A stretch of DNA of 7,103 nt from NCBI GenBank assembly GCA_027005175.1, contig JALTMC010000023.1:1410-8512 (forward strand), in the 5' to 3' direction. Position 1 is the first letter of the stretch; each line of letters begins with the position of its first letter. Below are positions 1 to 5,872 of this stretch, piece after piece. This stretch comes from Myxococcales bacterium. GTDB lineage: Bacteria > Myxococcota_C > UBA6777. The notes below the pieces were generated by a model. That model saw nothing but the letters and a program-made list of their open reading frames with translations, ran no database searches and was not told where the DNA came from. The position numbers were made by a program, and so were the translations under genes.

Positions 1-502
1 AGTCAAACTCTGTCCAGATATTTTGAAAACTTAGAGACAACAGTGTGCCTATTTCAAATCGTTTGTTGAGGGCCACTTTTCCATCAAGACTGAGAGCACT
101 GAGGCTGAGTTCTCCCTGCAAGAAGGACAGAAACTGTGGATCCACCTGTGAGTCTGCTGGAAGATTGGAGCCGCTCAGTCGTAGGTTGAGTTCCAGATCA
201 AAAGCAAAGGCTCCGCGTGAACTGAGCACGTCGGCGTTTGCTTTTTGAATCGTCAGACGCTCTCGGGCCAAGGTTGGGTTGCGTTGGAGCATGGTCTGTA
301 GGATCTGCAACAATGACATCTTGCGGACTTGTTTGGCTTGGTTCTGCCAGCCGGAGTTTTTCGGAGTCACGTGACGTGCTGGATTGGCGTGAGCGAGGGT
401 TGGCATCAGGAGAAAAGCCAGTATCCAAGAACAAAGCAATCGCTTTTTGTGTGTTCTTTGGTGTGTAAAGGAGGATATATGGGGCAAACTCTTCTGCAAC
501 AT
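1..502 (-). CDS. TolC-family outer-membrane efflux protein, N-terminal part (cut by window edge)
   Basis: Reading the minus strand from an ATG at 502 gives 167 codons with no stop before the window edge, so only the N-terminal third or so of a usual 420-500 residue protein is present. Residues 19-21 (KKR) and a hydrophobic stretch at about 22-36 ending in AHA (37-39) form a plausible Sec signal peptide with cleavage before Asn40. The 18 residues before the charged patch make an unusually long n-region. Residues 62-103 resemble the first helix of the outer-membrane efflux (OEP/TolC) family: SLLQILQTMLQRNPTL followed by ARERLTIQKANADVL, then FAFDLEL leading into alternating hydrophobic strand-like sequence (about 100-167). 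Family members form trimeric outer-membrane channels for type I secretion or RND-type pumps; the partner is not visible here. AAAGG lies 8 bases before the ATG, and an in-frame TAG lies a little further upstream. The family call rests on the N-terminus only. Confidence 0.72.
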   Translation of the reverse strand, partial: MLQKSLPHISSFTHQRTHKKRLLCSWILAFLLMPTLAHANPARHVTPKNSGWQNQAKQVRKMSLLQILQTMLQRNPTLARERLTIQKANADVLSSRGAFAFDLELNLRLSGSNLPADSQVDPQFLSFLQGELSLSALSLDGKVALNKRFEIGTLLSLSFQNIWTEFD

Positions 503-676
503 CACTAGGGCCTTTATACTCAGAGGCTATTTTCACAATCTTCAGAACTGGCCATCAAAATACAGCTTTTTTTGGCAAGCGCAATAGTCTTGCACCTTGC
601 TCAAATGTGGGACATATGGCAAAAAGGATAACGTTTCTCTGGTTTTTGATAGAATGATAGAAGGTATACTTGTTCA
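503..676. promoter_or_regulatory. Divergent intergenic region between tolC-like gene and lipoprotein gene
   Basis: These 174 bases separate two divergently transcribed genes and must hold both promoters, but no strong sigma-70 pair is visible. On the plus strand TAGAAT (650-655) and TATACT (665-670) resemble -10 boxes without a good -35. TATACT is so close to the ATG at 677 that it would give an almost leaderless mRNA. AGAAGG (659-664) is a possible ribosome site, although 12 bases from the start is long. A GCAAG/CTTGC inverted repeat (575-579, 589-593) is short and of doubtful meaning. Confidence 0.3.
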
Positions 677-2161
677 ATGAAATGGTTCATTCGTATTGTA
701 GCTCTGATTCTCTGTGTTGGCCTTGGAGTCTTGGGGGCTTGTAGCCCTGAGACGAGCCCTTGTGGGGATTGTCCAAACGGTCAACTCTGTGATGTCAACA
801 AAAAGAAATGTGTCAAACCCTCGACTTGTGTGGCTTGTCAGACCTCTGCTGAGTGTGACAATGCTGAGTTGTGTGTGGATGGTTGCTGCAAGTCCACAGG
901 TACAGTGAGTGAATCTGATTCATCCGAAGCTACAGTGACCGATGCTTCTGTGACCTCTGAAACACCGGACTCAACAGAGATCGTTGTCAGCCCTGAGTCC
1001 TCCGAAGAGGCGAGCACTTGTTCCACCAATACAGACTGCACGGACCCATCCAAACCTGTGTGTGACTCCGCCCAGGGCCTCTGTGTTGCGTGCTCTCAAA
1101 AAAGTGACTGTGTCCAAGGAGATTGTGTTCAAGGCAAGTGTGTCAAAGCCATCGACAAGTGCCAGGGGGTGACTTGTCCCAAGGGAGAATCTTGTACTCC
1201 CTCTACCGGGAAATGCGCGGCTTCTTGTCCTACCAATCCCTGCTCGGGTGGCTTGTGTTGCAATGCAAAGGGCCAGTGTGTGACTTGTGGGACAAAGCTT
1301 GTGTGTGAAGCGTGTACAGAGCATTCAGAATGTGGTAGCAAGGCACGCTGTGCCGGGCTGGGAGGGGGTAAAAAAACCTGTATTCCAGTCTGTCCCAATG
1401 ACAAATGCCCACCCTATTTCTCATGCTTGTCTTTGGGAGCAACCTTGGGAAAACTCTGTGTGCCCGACGGGGAATGTAAGGCGGTGGATCGCTGCAAAGG
1501 TGTTACCTGCTCGGGCTCTCAGAAATGCTGCCCTGGAACAGGTGTGTGTAGTCTTTGTTGTTCAGACAGTGAGTGCTCAGCCGGTCTCAAGTGTCTGCAA
1601 GTGGGCTCTGTGAAACAATGCTCTTCGGACCCCAAAGCTTGCAAGCCTGCTTGTCAAACGGGTGAGGTCTGTGACACCAAAACCGGTAAGTGTCAGAGTC
1701 ATTGTTCAACCACAGGGTGCTCTGATAAGTCGAAGTTATGTGATACTTCTTCCGGTGCTTGTGTGAACAAAGATTGCCGCTCCAACTGGACCTGTCCTAC
1801 CGGGACAGTCTGCAACTCATCCACAGGGCAATGTGGTCAGGAGACGGATTGTCGCAAGAAGGCTAGCTTGTGCTCTGGCCGCTCGTGTTGCAGCCAGAGT
1901 ACAGGAAAATGTGTAACCGATTGTCGGCAATGTGTCGGGTGTTCTGTGTCTGGGCAGGTTTGTAACCAAGCCACAGGTGTTTGCAGTGTTCCTGTGTGCA
2001 ATATGAAATCTCCTTGCACCAGTCGCAGCCAATGTTGTGGCGGAAAATGTGAGTTGAGTGTGAGCCGTCTTAAACTCTTGTGCAGGTGCAAAAGGGACTC
2101 TGATTGTGGTGCTGGTTATCGGTGCAAAAGAGGCTTTCTCAATAAATACTGTGAAAAATAA
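677..2161 (+). CDS. Very cysteine-rich secreted lipoprotein
   Basis: This 494-residue protein begins with a lipoprotein signal peptide: Lys2, Arg6, a hydrophobic core, and lipobox LGAC with Cys22 as the lipidated residue. Ser at +2 favours outer-membrane sorting by the E. coli rule. The mature part holds 80 further cysteines, an even number compatible with 40 disulfides. They occur in repeated short units such as GESCTPSTGKC, GEVCDTKTGKC, GTVCNSSTGQC and GQVCNQATGVC, plus CC pairs and SDC/SEC spacers. A Ser/Thr/Glu-rich, cysteine-free stretch (about residues 73-111) acts as a linker between an N-terminal Cys-rich module and the longer array. Such proteins are common in Myxococcota and relatives and are usually annotated as hypothetical or Dickkopf-like Cys-rich proteins. 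No catalytic motif is seen. A structural, adhesive or sensory surface role is inferred only. Its stop lies 3 bases before the start of the diadenylate cyclase gene, so the two are probably co-transcribed. Confidence 0.85.
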   Translation: MKWFIRIVALILCVGLGVLGACSPETSPCGDCPNGQLCDVNKKKCVKPSTCVACQTSAECDNAELCVDGCCKSTGTVSESDSSEATVTDASVTSETPDSTEIVVSPESSEEASTCSTNTDCTDPSKPVCDSAQGLCVACSQKSDCVQGDCVQGKCVKAIDKCQGVTCPKGESCTPSTGKCAASCPTNPCSGGLCCNAKGQCVTCGTKLVCEACTEHSECGSKARCAGLGGGKKTCIPVCPNDKCPPYFSCLSLGATLGKLCVPDGECKAVDRCKGVTCSGSQKCCPGTGVCSLCCSDSECSAGLKCLQVGSVKQCSSDPKACKPACQTGEVCDTKTGKCQSHCSTTGCSDKSKLCDTSSGACVNKDCRSNWTCPTGTVCNSSTGQCGQETDCRKKASLCSGRSCCSQSTGKCVTDCRQCVGCSVSGQVCNQATGVCSVPVCNMKSPCTSRSQCCGGKCELSVSRLKLLCRCKRDSDCGAGYRCKRGFLNKYCEK

Positions 2162-2164
2162 CGA

Positions 2165-3589
2165 ATGATGTGGAAAAGTCGTGCAGTCCTGGCTCTTTAT
2201 GAGGTCTTGTATATGTCTGTGGAGCACAGTGCTGTCACTGTGCTTCAGACGCTTGATGCAAGGTTGCATCCCAAAGTTTTCATGGTGGGGATTCCCGATC
2301 GGGAGAGTGTTGGGACCCGCCCTGTGTGGATTCATGCGCGAGACGAGTATGAGTGGGGCGATGCTTTGGAACAGATTCGAACACACGAGATCTATCGGTC
2401 TGAATGTGAGCGACCTGTCCCTCTGAGTCATCGCTCTAGCGGTGGGTTTACAGAGCCGGAGGTGTTTGTCGAGGGAGAAGCATTGCTGCTCGCGTTGCTC
2501 TCTGTTTTTCAACCTCATCTTCCACAGCAACAATGCATGGGGACATGGCATTGGCACAACAACTACTTTATTTTTCTGTTCACTGCGCTCAACCAGCGGG
2601 TTTATGATGGACATGCTGATCGGGCGGGAGGAAAGTATCACCTGCTTGATACCTCTGTGCGAATTCTTCAGAGCAAGTTTGTGGATACTTTGCAAAAGAG
2701 CAGCAACTACAAAGTCGAGGTGATCCATGACAATCACCACTCCTTGATTCGACAAGGTGCAGAGCTGCTTCTTCAGGAGATTGGAACACAGATCGATATC
2801 TATGACTTGTTCGATACATGCCAGTCTATCTCCATCCTGGATTATGAAAATATGGAAGGGATCGGCTGGTTGGCTATCGCACCCGAGCAACAACTTCCTG
2901 CTGCTGTTGAGTTAAAGACTCCTGTGGACCTGACTGACTTTCGGGCATCGCGAAAGCTCTTAGAGATGTCAAATGATACCTTTCCCCTGCTGGTGAGTAC
3001 ACAGGGGATCTACGGAATTGGCGACACCACACGGTTGCTGAGGGTCTCTCAAAAAAATTACTACTCCATTCAGTTTCTCGGTCGCAATCAGTGGCAGTTA
3101 ATGTGGGGGAATCAGTCTTTGATGCTGGTGCGCTTTGGACGTGTGAGTTTGTCGCGAAAGCTTCCAGGCCGACATAATTTTCAAGACGCTCTCGAACGAA
3201 AATTTCCCTATGTCACGCCCCGACAGATCAATCGCTTGTGGCGGATCGTGGTCGGCGCTGTTCAGCAGAGTATCGGTACCATCCTTGTGATCTCCTCACA
3301 AGCACAGGCGGAGGCCCAGCGACTCCGCAATGAATCAACTCAGGTTGTTCCGTTTCGTTTGAACAGTCACTTGATCCGCGTGGTTGTCTCCATTGATGGG
3401 GCTGTTCTGCTTGATCTCGATGCCAAATGCTATGCGATAGGAGTCATCCTTGACGGCATGGCTTCGGACAGCGGAGACCCAACCCGAGGCTCTCGGTATA
3501 ACTCAACGATTCGCTATGCTGAAAGCCATGGAGATTGTGTGGCTGTGGTGATCTCCAACGATGGCATGATCGACTTTATCGCTTCCTGA
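2165..3589 (+). CDS. DisA_N-type diadenylate cyclase with large N-terminal putative sensor region
   Basis: A 474-residue soluble protein with no signal peptide or clear membrane segment. The C-terminal part resembles the DisA_N/DAC domain that makes cyclic di-AMP from two ATP. Recognisable pieces in order are DFRASRKLLEMS (258-269), a strand-rich segment with FLGRNQW, GTILVISS (371-378) followed by AQAEAQRL, DGA (411-413), AIGVILDGMA (424-433), RGSRYNS (441-447) and AVVISNDGMIDFI (460-472). DGA and the Arg-rich motif normally hold ATP and metal. Here the usual R-H-R is R444-Y445-N446. The first 245 or so residues match nothing I can name firmly. They occupy the place of the DACNV-type sensor domains described for DisA_N proteins, and contain a His/Trp-rich patch (GTWHWHNN). 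Two adjacent ATGs (2165, 2168) are possible starts. The gene begins 3 bases after the lipoprotein stop with only a weak ribosome site, suggesting coupled translation. Family assignment is firm; activity is inferred. Confidence 0.85.
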   Translation: MMWKSRAVLALYEVLYMSVEHSAVTVLQTLDARLHPKVFMVGIPDRESVGTRPVWIHARDEYEWGDALEQIRTHEIYRSECERPVPLSHRSSGGFTEPEVFVEGEALLLALLSVFQPHLPQQQCMGTWHWHNNYFIFLFTALNQRVYDGHADRAGGKYHLLDTSVRILQSKFVDTLQKSSNYKVEVIHDNHHSLIRQGAELLLQEIGTQIDIYDLFDTCQSISILDYENMEGIGWLAIAPEQQLPAAVELKTPVDLTDFRASRKLLEMSNDTFPLLVSTQGIYGIGDTTRLLRVSQKNYYSIQFLGRNQWQLMWGNQSLMLVRFGRVSLSRKLPGRHNFQDALERKFPYVTPRQINRLWRIVVGAVQQSIGTILVISSQAQAEAQRLRNESTQVVPFRLNSHLIRVVVSIDGAVLLDLDAKCYAIGVILDGMASDSGDPTRGSRYNSTIRYAESHGDCVAVVISNDGMIDFIAS

Positions 3590-3595
3590 CTCGCC

Positions 3596-3636
3596 TCCTT
3601 TGCGAAGGAAACAAGTCTTTCACCTCCCGACTTGTT
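3596..3636. terminator. Candidate bidirectional terminator hairpins between convergent genes
   Basis: The 66-base gap between the convergent cyclase and NFACT-R genes holds two inverted repeats. One is TCCTT-TGCG-AAGGA (3596-3600 with 3605-3609). The other is an 8-bp perfect stem, AACAAGTC/GACTTGTT (3610-3617 with 3629-3636), around an 11-base loop. Neither stem is GC-rich and neither is followed by a clean T-run, so intrinsic termination is only plausible. The location supports it more than the sequence does. Confidence 0.35.
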
Positions 3637-3655
3637 GTATGGATAAAGCGAGTGG

Positions 3656-4069
3656 TTAATCTTCGGGGACCTCTTCTAAGGAAGCATTTTGGGGTGATAC
3701 ATTAATGGATTGACGCCGCTGTAGCATCACTTGACCGGCTGGAGCACCGCGTTCTTTTCGAACGTTGTGACGCTGTGTGTAGTTGACCGCGACTCGTCCG
3801 CCGTTGCGACTCTTGCTGTTTAAGGCAGCCAACTCTGCTGCTTCTTGTAGAGTCGTTCGTGGCAAACGGTTGAGCTTTTCTGGGTTGCGCACAATCACAT
3901 GTGACCCCGAAGTGGCTGCGACATGCAGCCAAAAGTCATGTTGGTTGGCAACCTTAAATGTCAATACATCGTTGTCTCGGGCACTGCGACCCACAAGGAT
4001 ATCGTAGCCATCACTGGAGACATATCGCTTGTAGGGAGTTTTTTGGGGAGGGCGTTGTGTTCTTGCCAT
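3656..4069 (-). CDS. Stand-alone NFACT-R (DUF814) domain protein
   Basis: This 137-residue basic protein is essentially one NFACT-R domain, the RNA-binding C-terminal module of RqcH/Tae2/NEMF (FbpA-type) proteins. Visible family motifs are PYKRYVSSDGYDILVGRSARDND (12-34, with GR at 27-28 and DND at 32-34), DFWLHV (45-50), GSHVIV (55-60), a helix rich in EAAELAAL, and VAVNYTQRHNVRKERGAPAGQV towards the end. The N-terminal NFACT-N, helix-hairpin-helix and coiled-coil regions of full RqcH proteins are absent, and the start is well supported: AAGGA lies 6 bases before the ATG. Full-length relatives bind the obstructed large ribosomal subunit and peptidyl-tRNA in ribosome quality control. Short single-domain versions exist in bacteria, with functions poorly known. 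It is the last gene of the minus-strand group and follows crcB after a 109-base gap, so it may have its own promoter. Confidence 0.88.
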   Translation of the reverse strand: MARTQRPPQKTPYKRYVSSDGYDILVGRSARDNDVLTFKVANQHDFWLHVAATSGSHVIVRNPEKLNRLPRTTLQEAAELAALNSKSRNGGRVAVNYTQRHNVRKERGAPAGQVMLQRRQSINVSPQNASLEEVPED

Positions 4070-4178
4070 TCTCTATCCTTTTGCTGCGTCAACTTAACCC
4101 AGATCCTTTGTAAACACTCTGTTGTTCCCGGCCAATCCAGGCACCCACTTGGGATGGAGCGGGTATGGATTCTTTGGG
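4070..4178 (-). promoter_or_regulatory. Intergenic gap upstream of the NFACT-R gene
   Basis: This stretch of 109 bases lies between the crcB stop and the NFACT-R start. On the minus strand it shows AATCCA/TGGATT arms enclosing a CCC-AAGT-GGG mini-hairpin (around 4135-4172), which might weakly terminate crcB transcripts. A TTTACA box near the middle resembles a -35, but no matching -10 is at 17 bases. The ribosome site AAGGA just before the NFACT-R ATG is clear. A separate promoter is possible but not demonstrated. Confidence 0.2.
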
Positions 4179-4568
4179 TTAGATCAATATTTGTACGATC
4201 CACATGCCGATCACTACGAGTAGGAGTCCTAGGATATTCTGCAATCCCATATTCATCATCATCGTGGTCAGAGATTGCTGACGGAGCAACAAGACACTGT
4301 CCAATGCAAAGGAAGAGAACGTTGTGAAAGCACCGAGAAATCCAACCATCAAGAAAAGTTTGGCTTGATCGCTAGTCAGCGCAACCTTGTTGTAAGATAA
4401 CGCAAACGCAACACCCATGACAAAGCAACCGAGGAGGTTGACGATCATTGTACCCCAAGGATACTTGGGGCCAAACCATCTCATAGCGAGCACTGTTGTG
4501 CTGTAACGTGACATCGCACCTATCGCACCGCCACATCCTATCCAGACTAGCTTCCACCACATCGACAT
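4179..4568 (-). CDS. crcB: CrcB/FluC fluoride ion channel
   Basis: The 129-residue hydrophobic product has four predicted membrane segments and the length of a single-chain Fluc subunit, which works as an antiparallel dual-topology homodimer exporting fluoride from the cytoplasm. Family motifs are intact: GCGGAIGAMSRY (11-22), WGTMIVNLLGCFVMG (38-52, with the conserved pore Asn44), and GFLGAFTTFSSFALD (76-90), carrying the phenylalanines of the fluoride path (probably Phe81 and Phe84) and the TTFSSF break where the central sodium site forms. The first ATG is at 4568 with GGGA as a weak ribosome site; a second in-frame ATG is two codons on. The gene starts 25 bases after the methyltransferase stop, so it probably shares that transcript. 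Too little upstream sequence is present for a fluoride riboswitch immediately before it. Confidence 0.93.
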   Translation of the reverse strand: MSMWWKLVWIGCGGAIGAMSRYSTTVLAMRWFGPKYPWGTMIVNLLGCFVMGVAFALSYNKVALTSDQAKLFLMVGFLGAFTTFSSFALDSVLLLRQQSLTTMMMNMGLQNILGLLLVVIGMWIVQILI

Positions 4569-4593
4569 GATTTCGAGTCCCGAGTTCTATGTT

Positions 4594-5487
4594 TTATTTT
4601 TCTGCGACGATATAGCCAAACCAGGCGTCGAGGTCATTGTAGTGCTTGCGCTTTCGAAAGGTATCGTCGGTGTCATCTTTTTCATCGTCCCAACGTTGTA
4701 GGTAGAAATTGACGTCTTTGTAGCCCGCTTCGTACAACAAGTCTGTTAATTCGGGAGGGGTCCAGATTCGCCAGTCGTAGCGAAAGGCTCGGTTCTTTTT
4801 GGTACCATCGGGAAATTTGAAGTGAATATAACAAGTCATATGATGATTGATCTGATTGAATTTGGCCTGCTCCCAAACATAGGTGAAAGGTGGAAGCTCG
4901 ACTCCATCAAAGGTAATCTCATCATCGATCAGCCTTGGTTCAATCACATTGTTATAGGCTTGTGGACCACCAAACATATCGAGAAATAGGATACCATCCC
5001 CAACCATGTTGTTGTATGTTGTCTTGAAGTAATCCAGCAGTGTGGCTCTCTCCTTAAAGATGTAGTAGGAGAAATTAAAAGCGATTAATATATCGACAGG
5101 TGGGGTTTTTGCAGTCCTGACATCATCACATAACAAGTGAACCCGTGAGGCGTTGTCTTCCAGAACAGGGATGTGATTCTTTTGCCCCCATTCAAGGACC
5201 TTGGGATTGAGATCAACACCCCACGCCTCAACATCAGAGTTCTCCTGAACCCATTCACAGCAGAGACGAGCTGTTCCACAGAAATCCTCTCGTAGTGTCT
5301 TCAAGTCACGCTTTCTGCTTCGTTTGAAAATCCGCTCGATCAGCTCAATATAAGCTTCGGCCGATTGTACGGAAGCTTCGTAGAGAACATGGATATCGGC
5401 AGTACGTGCTGTTAACTTTCGAGAGGAGCGTGTGTTTCCGTTTCGCGTCATATGCTTCAACAACCTTTTATCTGCGCATCCGCGCAT
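4594..5487 (-). CDS. Class I SAM-dependent methyltransferase, substrate unknown
   Basis: A protein of up to 297 residues with a Rossmann-type SAM-binding domain. Motif I is the unusual LREDFCGTARL form (65-75), in which FCGT replaces the glycine-rich GxGxG loop. Motif II is WGVDLNP (89-95), whose Asp92 should bind the ribose hydroxyls of SAM. VHLLCDDVRT, VDILIAFNFSYYIF and DGILFLDMFGG follow as the later strands. The C-terminal half contains aromatic-rich sequence (FRYDWRIWTPPELTDLL) typical of small-molecule or protein methyltransferases of this DFCGTA group. No specific substrate can be named. Start choice is uncertain: the first ATG (5487) sits inside a tandem 8-base repeat and has no ribosome site, whereas the ATG at 5451 (residue 13) begins MTRNGN, preceded by AAAAGG 12 bases away. 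The shorter protein would be 285 residues. It is the first gene of the minus-strand group leading to crcB. Confidence 0.82.
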   Translation of the reverse strand: MRGCADKRLLKHMTRNGNTRSSRKLTARTADIHVLYEASVQSAEAYIELIERIFKRSRKRDLKTLREDFCGTARLCCEWVQENSDVEAWGVDLNPKVLEWGQKNHIPVLEDNASRVHLLCDDVRTAKTPPVDILIAFNFSYYIFKERATLLDYFKTTYNNMVGDGILFLDMFGGPQAYNNVIEPRLIDDEITFDGVELPPFTYVWEQAKFNQINHHMTCYIHFKFPDGTKKNRAFRYDWRIWTPPELTDLLYEAGYKDVNFYLQRWDDEKDDTDDTFRKRKHYNDLDAWFGYIVAEK

Positions 5488-5489
5488 CC
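5474..5489. repeat. Tandem 8-bp direct repeat GCGCATCC x2
   Basis: GCGCATCC occurs twice head to tail (5474-5481 and 5482-5489). On the minus strand it reads GGATGCGC twice and creates two closely spaced ATGs, only the first of which (5487) is in the methyltransferase frame. It weakens the case for the 5487 start and may be a small slippage product. Confidence 0.6.
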
Positions 5490-5631
5490 GTCGAGAACAA
5501 CCAGATGGTGCAGTCTCCCCTTACCAGTCGAACCCTCTTATCGTCAAGGCCCACTGCGCGACAATCAGACTTCAGACTTGACATCATAGGTGTTGTATTT
5601 GGCTGGAGTGTCAAATGGTTAAAATGAAACA

Positions 5632-5660
5632 TATACATGCCATCACTTTATGATTATACT
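5632..5660 (+). promoter_or_regulatory. Candidate sigma-70 promoter for mvaA
   Basis: TATACA (5632-5637, 4 of 6 matches to TTGACA) is followed after 17 bases by TATACT (5655-5660, 5 of 6 matches to TATAAT). A transcript starting near 5667 would have a leader of about 205 bases before mvaA, containing the hairpin at 5720-5745 and the small open frame. The match is moderate, and the same bases also contain a perfect TATAAT on the opposite strand that lacks a good -35. Confidence 0.33.
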
Positions 5661-5695
5661 GCGGGTGGGAGCTGCCTCGTTCGGAGTGGAAGTGA

Positions 5696-5872
5696 CCCAA
5701 TATTCAAATTGTTGAGAGTGAGACAGCGGCTCAAAAAGCTGTCTCTTCTTTGGTGATTGAAAGAGGCCTTTCCCCTGAAGATACAATCCATGGTCTATAT
5801 GCACTGCTCACCGATACACATGATACTATCTTTTTTTGTTTGTTGGCAGAGCAGCAGATTGAGTTGTTGTGA
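5696..5872 (+). CDS. Possible small or 5'-disrupted gene overlapping the mvaA start
   Basis: An open frame of 58 codons lies between an in-frame TGA (5693) and a TGA whose last base is the A of the mvaA ATG (TGATG overlap, typical of translationally coupled genes). The predicted peptide has protein-like composition: a first part with VESETAAQKAVSSL, then a helix-like stretch ERGLSPEDTIHGLYALL and a hydrophobic FFCLLAEQQIELL end. It has no methionine codon. Initiation would need ATT, TTG or GTG, or a frameshift joining it to the short ATG frame from 5650, which reads MIILRVGAASFGVEV and would need a change of one base near 5690-5700. I recognise no family. It may be a remnant, a gene broken by a sequence error, or a chance frame. 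Confidence 0.28.
   Translation, partial: PNIQIVESETAAQKAVSSLVIERGLSPEDTIHGLYALLTDTHDTIFFCLLAEQQIELL
5720..5745 (+). terminator. Stem-loop with T-rich tail in the mvaA leader, possible attenuator
   Basis: GAGACAGC (5720-5727) and GCTGTCTC (5738-5745) form a perfect 8-bp stem around a 10-base loop, followed by TTCTTT. The shape resembles a weak intrinsic terminator in the plus direction. No plus-strand gene lies upstream for it to end, so it might be an attenuator or leader structure for mvaA. Alternatively it could be chance, or part of the coding sequence of the small open frame. Confidence 0.35.

Larger units (their letters stand above)
5488..5871. other. 384-base region between divergent methyltransferase and mvaA genes
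   Basis: No well-supported gene is visible here. The region must carry a promoter for the minus-strand methyltransferase group and one for mvaA. It contains a tandem CAGACTT repeat (5566-5579), a TTGACA/TGTCAA inverted pair (5578-5583 and 5609-5614), a cluster of -10-like sequences at 5649-5660 (TATAAT on the minus strand overlapping TATACT on the plus strand), a stem-loop at 5720-5745 and an open frame that ends at the mvaA start. Short ATG frames beginning at 5637 and 5650 stop after 39 and 21 codons and resemble nothing known. Confidence 0.5.

Noticed and set aside
198-536. Minus-strand 112-codon frame starting at 536
   Set aside because: It overlaps the TolC-like gene in another frame on the same strand; the TolC frame has a signal peptide, family motif and ribosome site, while this one has none.
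551-576. GCCA/TGGC arms with A and T runs upstream of the lipoprotein gene, resembling a terminator
   Set aside because: It lies in a divergent promoter region with no gene to terminate, and the arms pair imperfectly.
971-1442. Several minus-strand frames opposite the lipoprotein
   Set aside because: Compositional shadows of the Cys-rich repeats; no motif, no ribosome site.
1817-2893. Long minus-strand open frame of 358 codons opposite the lipoprotein and cyclase genes
   Set aside because: It crosses the junction of two well-supported plus-strand genes, has no family resemblance, and its openness is explained by the antisense of Cys-rich codons and biased codon use.
5406-5627. Plus-strand 73-codon frame beginning inside the methyltransferase
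   Set aside because: It starts antisense to a recognised gene, has no recognisable domain and no ribosome site, and ends in the promoter region.
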